This document shows, in pieces, positions 1 to 4,238 of a DNA stretch of 5,842 nucleotides. Position 1 is the stretch's first letter; every line of letters starts with the position of its first letter. Where the stretch lies: NCBI GenBank assembly GCA_017444045.1, contig JAFSXO010000376.1, forward strand, positions 1-5,842, written 5' to 3'. This stretch comes from a bacterium. Its GTDB lineage: Bacteria > Vulcanimicrobiota > Xenobia > Xenobiales > Xenobiaceae. The position numbers and the translations under genes are program-made. The notes under the pieces were generated by a model. That model did not search any database, was not told the DNA's origin, and saw only the letters and a list, made by a program, of their open reading frames with translations.

Positions 1-49
1 AGTTAGCGTACATTATGCGTAACACCGCAATTCCCCAACAACTTTGGCC

Positions 50-100
50 ACCCCCTCTGTCGCTGGCGCGACTTCTCCCCCTGCCATCCTTTAGGGGGAG
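50..100. repeat. Hairpin-rich palindromic element, possibly interspersed
   Basis: Two stem-loops lie back to back. The first pairs GTCGC (59-63) with GCGAC (68-72) around a 4-nt loop. The second pairs CTCCCCCT (75-82) perfectly with AGGGGGAG (93-100) around a 10-nt loop. A C-rich tract (51-55) before the first stem echoes the left arm of the second. I see no coding potential here. Small C-rich/G-rich palindromic elements of this style occur as dispersed repeats in many anaerobe genomes, but only one copy is visible in this window, so calling it dispersed is inference. It could also be the 3' end of an upstream transcript, although no T-run follows the G-rich arm. Confidence 0.45.
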
Positions 101-170
101 TTAGAATGGTAGGCTAGCTGACGCTAAGTTACCGACATTGATAATTAGCCTAAGAACATTCTAACGCCTT

Positions 171-193
171 ATTAGCTTGCCTATTGCGCTAAT
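171..193. promoter_or_regulatory. Dyad overlapping the -35 box, possible operator
   Basis: ATTAGC (171-176) and GCTAAT (188-193) form a perfect 6-bp inverted repeat with an 11-bp spacer. The spacer contains the candidate -35 box (177-182) of the promoter driving the large repeat-protein gene. This position and a centre-to-centre spacing of about 1.6 helical turns fit a regulator binding site, but a 6-bp arm in AT-rich DNA can also occur by chance. Confidence 0.3.
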
Positions 194-204
194 TCGAATA
201 TAAT
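177..204 (+). promoter_or_regulatory. Candidate sigma-70-type promoter for the repeat-protein gene
   Basis: A perfect -10 box, TATAAT (199-204), is preceded by TTGCCT (177-182), which matches 4 of 6 consensus -35 bases, with a 16-bp spacer. Transcription would begin near 211, about 300 nt before the ATG at 510, giving a long structured leader. No better promoter was found closer to the gene; a TATAAC at 305-310 lacks a recognisable -35 partner. Confidence 0.5.
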
Positions 205-232
205 ATATGCAGTATCTGTAAAGCCCCAGGCG

Positions 233-247
233 CGTTGCCCAGCAACG
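233..247 (+). promoter_or_regulatory. Leader hairpin with CGTTGC arms
   Basis: CGTTGC (233-238) pairs perfectly with GCAACG (242-247) around a 3-nt loop, within the predicted 5' leader. No T-run follows, so it is not a classic terminator. The same arm sequence recurs in the dyad at 2455-2475 ahead of the small ORF, which raises the possibility of a shared binding site. Confidence 0.35.
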
Positions 248-274
248 ATTATTAAGTACGTGGGCTATCAAATT

Positions 275-315
275 TTGGTGTTACGCCTTTAACCTATGGC
301 TTTGTATAACACCAA
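275..315 (+). promoter_or_regulatory. Leader stem-loop with 9-bp perfect stem
   Basis: TTGGTGTTA (275-283) and TAACACCAA (307-315) are perfect reverse complements separated by 23 nt. The loop (284-306) contains an ATG at 296-298 that opens a 48-codon frame. The TAACACC core also occurs at 20-26, so the motif appears three times in the first 315 bases. The structure would form in the leader of the downstream gene and might control translation of the short frame or of the main gene. No known riboswitch class was recognised. Confidence 0.35.
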
Positions 316-442
316 CGACAACAAGCAATACGTCAGCAAGAATAGCTGTCTATTTGCAAGCTGTGGAAGAGCAACACCAGTTCTGCCTAACAGCACACCT
401 GCAGAAAGGCAATTATTGCCTATCACGCCCCCTAACGCCTAA
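296..442 (+). CDS. Possible 48-residue upstream ORF in the leader
   Basis: An ATG at 296 opens a 48-codon frame ending in TAA at 440-442, 67 nt before the ATG of the large gene. The peptide begins MALYNTNDNKQYVSKNS and is hydrophilic and Asn/Ser-rich at the front, with several prolines toward the end (TPVLPNSTPAE, then LPITPPNA) and two cysteines. It has no signal peptide or membrane segment. No Shine-Dalgarno sequence precedes the ATG, which counts against it, and the start codon lies in the loop of the 275-315 stem-loop. It could be a leader peptide, a small protein or a chance frame. I recognise no family. Confidence 0.22.
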   Translation: MALYNTNDNKQYVSKNSCLFASCGRATPVLPNSTPAERQLLPITPPNA

Positions 443-493
443 CACGTTCAATAGGCACTTTCTAAGCCAGGACAACGCTGCCACCGCAGCGAG

Positions 494-501
494 AAAAGGA
501 G
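494..501 (+). promoter_or_regulatory. Ribosome binding site fixing the start at 510
   Basis: AAAAGGAG ends 8 nt before the ATG at 510. It is the only good Shine-Dalgarno sequence near the gene. The reading frame is open further upstream, with a TTG at 354, but nothing resembling a ribosome binding site precedes that codon, so this site decides the start. Confidence 0.75.
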
Positions 502-509
502 CAAGTCTA

Positions 510-2246
510 ATGGCATATTCTCATAATGACTCAGAGGAGCTGAACAGCATGAACCAGCACAACGAAAGCGAAAGCGACGGCATTACATCCAGCGACGCGG
601 CCCAAGAGGACACACCGTCAGACAGCGGCGCTCCCGCAAACAAAGCGCAAGAGCAAGCAGAAGATACTTCGACAGATACATCCGCCGAGGAAATGCCAGC
701 CTTTGGGACTAAGCAGGCTCCTCCATCCGTCATGTATTCAATTGCCTATGATCTGCAGACAGAAGCGGAGTCTGTGCAGACGGAGGCGCGCGCTTTGGTA
801 ATGGAAGCTAAAAAGCTTCTGCACAAAGCGGAATATATGCAAAAGAAAGCCAACAGAATGCTGAAACAAGTGAGTTGGCTGAAGGCAGAAGCGGACAGCC
901 AACTGCTTAACCAGGACGCTCAGCAAGCTGAGGAGGGGATACGCCAGAGCGCAGCCGACTACAAGGCCTATTGTGAGCAGCGGAAAAGCGAAGAGAGACA
1001 GTACCAGGCTGAGCTTGAATTACTGAAAACAATAAACGGAATAATTGCTGGTACAGACAATTCGCAGGATGATACAGACGATTCACAGGCTGATTCAGAC
1101 CCTCAGCAAAGACAGGAAAGACCGCACCTTGAGACAGACGAGCCCGCACCAATTATGGAGTTTCACAGCCATTCGGAGAGCCAACAGAAAAGAGCGAAAC
1201 TGAAGCCCCAGAGAAGAACGACACGGCCTCTCTGCGGGGACGACGAACTCACGCCCGCTGCGGAGTCACGCAACAGTTTGGAAGGCACACCTGGAAGAGC
1301 GGGACGGCTGCGTAAATCGCGGAGAATGGACTATCGTGAGCCCCTTAATACTTCAGAAGGAATAATGACGAGCACAGACGAGTCTAAGCCTAAGTCCAAG
1401 TTACAGCACAGAGCAAAAAGAACGTACCGCAGAACTGATAACCCTACACCAGATTATGAACCACAGCAGGGCACGGAAAACACACAAAAAAGAACGGAAT
1501 GGCCTTTCTATGGAGAAGACGTCTATGGAGAAGACGAGCTCATTACCGGTTTGGAGTCGTGCTTCTTGCGGGAAAACACACCTAGAAGAGCGCCGCGTTC
1601 GCACTGGGGTACAGAGGAGCCTAAGCCAACTACGGAATCCCGTAGGAGAAGGGGAAGCACACCGCGGAGAACGGATTGGCCGTACTGTGGAGAAAGAGAG
1701 CCCAATCCCTTTGATGAATACCAAAACAGTTTGAGAGACACGCCGAGAAGAAGGCCACATCCGCGCTGGAGAACTGACGAGACTGCATCAGCAGAGACAT
1801 GTCTGAGACCGTCAGGACCCATAAGAAGAGCGGGCAGGACGCACCGTAGGCCAAACGCCGACAGCAATGGTTCACAAGAATACGCCGCTCATTCCAAGCT
1901 ATTTATCGAATATCTAAATTCCGGCGAAGAAGCTCGTAAGCTCATCCGCCGCCGCAACAATGATGCGCATTTTTATTCCAACGCTGAAGACTGCAAGGCC
2001 TTCTTAGAAGCGCGCGGTCTTCTCGCGATCAATCCCTACCAACTGGACCCGGACTTTATCGAGAAAGAGAAGGTAATTCACTGGGGCATCTTCGGAGTTT
2101 CCGATACGCCGTCTAGCGAGGACTCCGGCCACTGCATTTCCATTTGGGGCGCTTCCGCTGGCGCAGACAGCGATAGCGAAAATGGCACACCACATGGTAA
2201 GTGGTATCTCCATCCTCTATTTTTCATAACGGGCAAAGATGAATAA
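510..2246 (+). CDS. Unrecognised 578-aa modular protein: acidic N-terminus, coiled coil, Arg/Pro-rich repeats
   Basis: I recognise no family or catalytic motif. Residues count from the ATG at 510. Residues 1-72 are acidic and Ser/Asp/Glu-rich, probably disordered. Residues 75-130 follow a pair of prolines and form eight heptads with Leu/Val/Met at one core position and Ala four residues later (one Val exception), predicting a coiled coil. A second, tyrosine-containing helical stretch covers about 144-179. After an Asp-rich linker (180-200), residues 208-446 hold about eight degenerate units of 20-39 residues built on an R-T-[DE]-x-P start and a T-P-R-R end. Residues 455-578 are less repetitive and probably folded, with two cysteines and three tryptophans. 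There is no signal peptide or membrane segment, so it is cytoplasmic or exported without Sec. Arginine is mostly AGA/AGG in the repeats. The gene stands alone, with its own promoter candidate and a hairpin downstream. A structural, nucleic-acid-binding or secreted-effector role is each possible. Confidence 0.8.
   Translation: MAYSHNDSEELNSMNQHNESESDGITSSDAAQEDTPSDSGAPANKAQEQAEDTSTDTSAEEMPAFGTKQAPPSVMYSIAYDLQTEAESVQTEARALVMEAKKLLHKAEYMQKKANRMLKQVSWLKAEADSQLLNQDAQQAEEGIRQSAADYKAYCEQRKSEERQYQAELELLKTINGIIAGTDNSQDDTDDSQADSDPQQRQERPHLETDEPAPIMEFHSHSESQQKRAKLKPQRRTTRPLCGDDELTPAAESRNSLEGTPGRAGRLRKSRRMDYREPLNTSEGIMTSTDESKPKSKLQHRAKRTYRRTDNPTPDYEPQQGTENTQKRTEWPFYGEDVYGEDELITGLESCFLRENTPRRAPRSHWGTEEPKPTTESRRRRGSTPRRTDWPYCGEREPNPFDEYQNSLRDTPRRRPHPRWRTDETASAETCLRPSGPIRRAGRTHRRPNADSNGSQEYAAHSKLFIEYLNSGEEARKLIRRRNNDAHFYSNAEDCKAFLEARGLLAINPYQLDPDFIEKEKVIHWGIFGVSDTPSSEDSGHCISIWGASAGADSDSENGTPHGKWYLHPLFFITGKDE
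1131..1847 (+). repeat. Degenerate in-frame protein repeats, about eight units
   Basis: Within the 510-2246 protein, units begin near residues 208, 236, 271, 308, 328, 367, 387 and 421 (counted from the ATG). The clearest long units open RTTRPLCG, RTEWPFYGE and RTDWPYCGE; the clearest short ones open RTDNPTP and GTEEPKP. Most end in a T-P-[RG]-[RA] or basic cluster. Short (20 residue) and long (34-39 residue) units alternate from 308 to 420, giving a combined period near 59. The DNA copies are diverged, so these are old duplications kept at protein level rather than a recent expansion. Confidence 0.65.
1507..1536 (+). repeat. Exact 15-bp tandem duplication in frame
   Basis: TCTATGGAGAAGACG occurs twice head to tail (1507-1521 and 1522-1536) with no mismatch, adding five residues (the peptide reads YGEDVYGEDE). 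The flanking bases do not continue the identity. It lies in the unit opening RTEWPFYGE, making that unit the longest. Perfect identity suggests a recent slippage event. Confidence 0.9.
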
Positions 2247-2308
2247 TAGCTTGCCTTTGGTTGCCAACAGCGCAAACATGCAGGTAAAGAAAGCGCCAAC
2301 AAGCGCCT

Positions 2309-2348
2309 AATTTAACGGCATTGTCCAACACGGCAATTCCGTTAAATT
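2309..2348 (+). terminator. Long hairpin after the repeat-protein gene, candidate terminator
   Basis: AATTTAACGGCATTG (2309-2323) faces CAATTCCGTTAAATT (2334-2348), a 15-bp stem with a single mismatch and a 10-nt loop. It starts 62 bases after the stop codon at 2244-2246. The 3' side is AATT-rich but lacks a true T-run, so termination is uncertain; a transcript-stabilising hairpin or a palindromic repeat is equally possible. A 9-bp direct repeat, ATTGTCCAA, lies at 2320-2328 and 2346-2354, overlapping both arms. The 249-base gap 2247-2495 otherwise shows no gene. Confidence 0.45.
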
Positions 2349-2454
2349 GTCCAATTTGCAAATATTAACCAGGACTGGATTAACATGAAAGTTAAGCATA
2401 CCATAACGGCCTAAATTTACAACACAACAGCCATAACGAGAAAGCAAAAGACGG

Positions 2455-2475
2455 CGTTGCACCCAGGGTGCGACG
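2455..2475. promoter_or_regulatory. Near-perfect dyad ahead of the small ORF
   Basis: CGTTGCACCC (2455-2464) faces GGGTGCGACG (2466-2475) around a single central base. Nine of ten pairs are Watson-Crick and the tenth is a T-G wobble. With a one-base centre this suits a dimeric protein-binding site better than an RNA hairpin, which would need a larger loop. It ends 7 bases before the GAGG ribosome binding site (2483-2486). The outer CGTTGC arm matches the dyad at 233-247. Confidence 0.4.
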
Positions 2476-2495
2476 ATATTGTGAGGTATTAGTCG

Positions 2496-2765
2496 ATGGG
2501 CATAAATAATAACAGCATTAATGCTGACAGTTTTCAGCAGCACAACAATTGCAGCAACCAAATATCGCGTCTTGAGATAAGCGCGGGGATTTTGCCAACC
2601 AGCGTTCCCCGATCCTGCAAAACAGAAGAGAAACGACTGGCCGCCAAACAAATCGAAGGCGAAGACTACGAAACGCCAGCACATCTCTATGCACGGCGGC
2701 ACGAGGCATATCAGCGATTAGCTGGATTCTTAATCGCGCAAAACTTGCGAAAAAACGCTTGCTAG
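2496..2765 (+). CDS. Small hypothetical protein, 89 aa
   Basis: The ATG at 2496 follows GAGG (2483-2486) with a 9-nt gap, a good ribosome binding site, and this is the main reason to believe the frame. Residues 1-25 are Asn/Gln/Ser-rich (MGINNNSINADSFQQHNN) and probably disordered. Residues 42-58 are charged, and residues 61-89 (opening PAHLYARRHEAYQRLAGFL) look like an amphipathic helix ending in a terminal cysteine. There is no signal peptide or membrane segment. I recognise no family. A dyad lies just upstream and a hairpin 16 bases downstream, so it may be a single-gene unit. Longer minus-strand frames across it (2307-2702, 2518-2709) are Cys/Trp-rich and lack ribosome binding sites. It could be a small regulator, a partner of a neighbouring protein, or spurious. 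Confidence 0.5.
   Translation: MGINNNSINADSFQQHNNCSNQISRLEISAGILPTSVPRSCKTEEKRLAAKQIEGEDYETPAHLYARRHEAYQRLAGFLIAQNLRKNAC
2513..2526. repeat. Perfect 14-bp palindrome within the small ORF
   Basis: CAGCATTAATGCTG is its own reverse complement, placed 17 bases after the small ORF's ATG. A perfect palindrome this long could be an operator or a hairpin near the translation start, but it is AT-rich in the middle and no second copy is visible in the window. Confidence 0.4.
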
Positions 2766-2781
2766 GTGCATATTTGCTCTT

Positions 2782-2804
2782 GCTGCCAGAGGATTAACGG
2801 CAGC
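2782..2804 (+). terminator. GC-rich hairpin: terminator of small ORF or operator of RTX gene
   Basis: GCTGCC (2782-2787) pairs with GGCAGC (2799-2804) across 11 nt, and a T/A-rich run (TTTATATAAT, 2806-2815) follows. It lies 16 bases after the small ORF's stop, as an intrinsic terminator would. It also covers the spot where the -35 region of the RTX promoter should be, so it may instead be, or also be, a regulator site. The sequence alone cannot separate these roles. Confidence 0.4.
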
Positions 2805-2809
2805 GTTTA

Positions 2810-2815
2810 TATAAT
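2810..2815 (+). promoter_or_regulatory. Candidate -10 box of the RTX gene
   Basis: TATAAT is a perfect -10 hexamer, with transcription expected near 2822 and a leader of about 46 nt. At 16-18 bp upstream there is no TTGACA-like hexamer; the GC-rich inverted repeat at 2782-2804 lies there instead. This suggests a promoter that depends on an activator or is otherwise controlled. Confidence 0.4.
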
Positions 2816-2867
2816 ACTGAGTCCGAAAATATAAGCATCGCACTACAAGGGATAATCAGAGGTTTCT

Positions 2868-3803
2868 ATGAGCATATCAAATATCAATTCAGCTTTAGCT
2901 CCTTCAGCCAATTCGCAGCTTAACCCCACAGGCGCCAATACCGCTCGCGCCGACAAGGAAGCTGCTTCGGCACAGCAGGACACCCTGGAGCTGAACGCTC
3001 AGGAGATGGACGATATATCCGAGCTGGTGCGCTTAGCTGGCGGCCCCAACGCCAAAATACCCAGCTATACGATGGTCAAGGGCACCAACGGTGACGACAC
3101 TATCGGCGTCAGCAACGGCGAAAACGGCGGACTGAACATCACCATCAACGGCAAGACCACCGCTTATACAGCCAAGCAGGCAGAAAAGCTAATCATCGCC
3201 GCCGGCGACGGTCACGACCGCATCAAGGTAGATTCCGATGTAACCGCCAATCTGCTGATCAGCGGCGGACGCGGCTTTGACAACATCGAAAGCGGCGCGG
3301 GTAACGATATCATCGTCGACAATCTGGGGCAGAACTACATCGACGCTGGAGCCGGCAACGATAAGATAATCGCCAGGGGCAAGGATCTTCAGGACCCGCC
3401 CACCCTTTCCGTGGCCTTCGGACGCGAGATAAACGGCAATATTATCAGCGGCGGCGCGGGCAACGATTACATCGAAGGCAGCGGCTACAACGATGTACTA
3501 GCCGGAATGAACGGCGACGATATGATATTCGCCCACGATGGCGATGATGTTATCCTGGCGGGCCAGGGACGCAATTACGCCGATGGCGGCGCGGGCAACG
3601 ACCACATCGAGAACCAGGGCGCCCAGGGTATAATCATGGGCGGAGAGGGCAACGACTATATCGATGTCTGGCAGCCGGCAAAAGCGATCGTCGATAACCA
3701 GGGCGAGAATATCATCGAGGCCTCGGTCAGCGTAGACTTTTTAATCGCCTCTCCCGAGAGCAAGGTCACCGTACACGAGACGCCCAAAACGCTGCAGAAT
3801 TAA
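2868..3803 (+). CDS. RTX (hemolysin-type) calcium-binding repeat protein, 311 aa
   Basis: Nonapeptides of the GGxGxDxUx type, which in RTX proteins bind calcium and fold into a parallel beta-roll, are clear at residues 72-80 (GTNGDDTIG), 133-141, 142-150, 160-168, 195-203 (GGAGNDYIE), 213-221, 240-248 and 258-266 (GGEGNDYID), with degenerate copies between. A 26-residue non-repeat insert (169-194) splits the array. Residues 1-60 are Ser/Asn/Ala/Gln-rich with no Sec signal; residues 85-110 look like a small folded element before the repeats. Known RTX proteins are exported by type I secretion using a C-terminal signal, and they fold outside the cell where calcium is high. No enzymatic or adhesin domain is attached, and no transporter gene is in the window. 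AGAGG stands 5 nt before the ATG. Six of seven arginines are CGC, unlike the repeat protein upstream. Target and function are unknown. Confidence 0.88.
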   Translation: MSISNINSALAPSANSQLNPTGANTARADKEAASAQQDTLELNAQEMDDISELVRLAGGPNAKIPSYTMVKGTNGDDTIGVSNGENGGLNITINGKTTAYTAKQAEKLIIAAGDGHDRIKVDSDVTANLLISGGRGFDNIESGAGNDIIVDNLGQNYIDAGAGNDKIIARGKDLQDPPTLSVAFGREINGNIISGGAGNDYIEGSGYNDVLAGMNGDDMIFAHDGDDVILAGQGRNYADGGAGNDHIENQGAQGIIMGGEGNDYIDVWQPAKAIVDNQGENIIEASVSVDFLIASPESKVTVHETPKTLQN

Positions 3804-3875
3804 ACCAGACTGAATACTGGCAAGTCCTCTCATCAGGAGCATTGCCGTAACACATGCTACCGCAGCGGAATAATT

Positions 3876-4205
3876 ATGATTATCGACTTCAATGGCATCC
3901 AGCCGATAACAGTCCCCGGCATGAACGATGGAAGCGGAACCATGACGGCCCGCATGCATAACGATGCCTCCTACCGTATAATCCAGACCATCATCCATCC
4001 CGGCAGCTCCATCGGCCTTCACAGGCAGGAGTCGGGAGACGATCTGAATTACGTCATCAGCGGAGCGGGCAAGGCCATATGCGACGGGCAAGAGGAAGAG
4101 CTAAAGCCAGGCGTCATGCACATCTGTCCGCAGGGTTCCGAGCACTCCATCATCAACAGCGGAGATGAAGACCTCATTATATTGGCAGTTGTCGTAAAAA
4201 AATGA
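3876..4205 (+). CDS. Small single-domain cupin protein, 109 aa
   Basis: This is a single beta-barrel cupin. Motif 2, G(x)5PxG(x)2H(x)3N, matches exactly at residues 79-94 (G79, P85, G87, H90, N94). Motif 1 starts correctly (G43, then H49) and ends in G63, but the second histidine is Gln (Q51) and the glutamate position is Asp (D56). Typical cupins bind a divalent metal with two His, one Glu and one further His, so metal binding here may be altered or lost. Such small cupins act as isomerases, dioxygenases or ligand sensors; the substrate cannot be told. It is cytoplasmic. The ribosome binding site is weak (CGGAA ending 5 nt before ATG). The gene sits 72 bp after the RTX gene and 33 bp before the flavoprotein gene, with which it is probably cotranscribed. 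Confidence 0.87.
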   Translation: MIIDFNGIQPITVPGMNDGSGTMTARMHNDASYRIIQTIIHPGSSIGLHRQESGDDLNYVISGAGKAICDGQEEELKPGVMHICPQGSEHSIINSGDEDLIILAVVVKK

Positions 4206-4238
4206 GCATTGGCATAGTATAGATTTGCGAGGCGGTAT

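Noticed and set aside
354..509. TTG at 354 as the start of the large gene, adding 52 residues
   Set aside because: No ribosome binding site precedes it, whereas AAAAGGAG sits 8 nt before the ATG at 510. The added stretch also differs in composition from the acidic N-terminus that follows.
1401..1875. Several overlapping minus-strand frames opposite the repeat region
   Set aside because: They mirror the low-complexity, stop-poor plus-strand repeats, are rich in Ser/Cys/Arg, overlap one another in different frames and show no family motif.
2278..2412. Very short ATG frames (9-10 codons) in the 2247-2495 gap
   Set aside because: No convincing ribosome binding site and too short to judge; one starts after AGGA with a 10-nt gap but has no supporting context.
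2307..2709. Minus-strand frames of 131 and 63 residues opposite the small ORF
   Set aside because: Their starts lack ribosome binding sites and their sequences are Cys/Trp-rich without recognisable domains; the plus-strand ORF has a good GAGG site.
3804..3875. Terminator or promoter between the RTX and cupin genes
   Set aside because: Only 4-bp complementary stretches and no convincing -35/-10 pair were found, so I cannot say whether the cupin is cotranscribed with the RTX gene.
4182..4223. Separate promoter for the flavoprotein gene
   Set aside because: TTGTCG with CATAGT at 18 bp is only a weak match, and the short gap to the cupin favours cotranscription.
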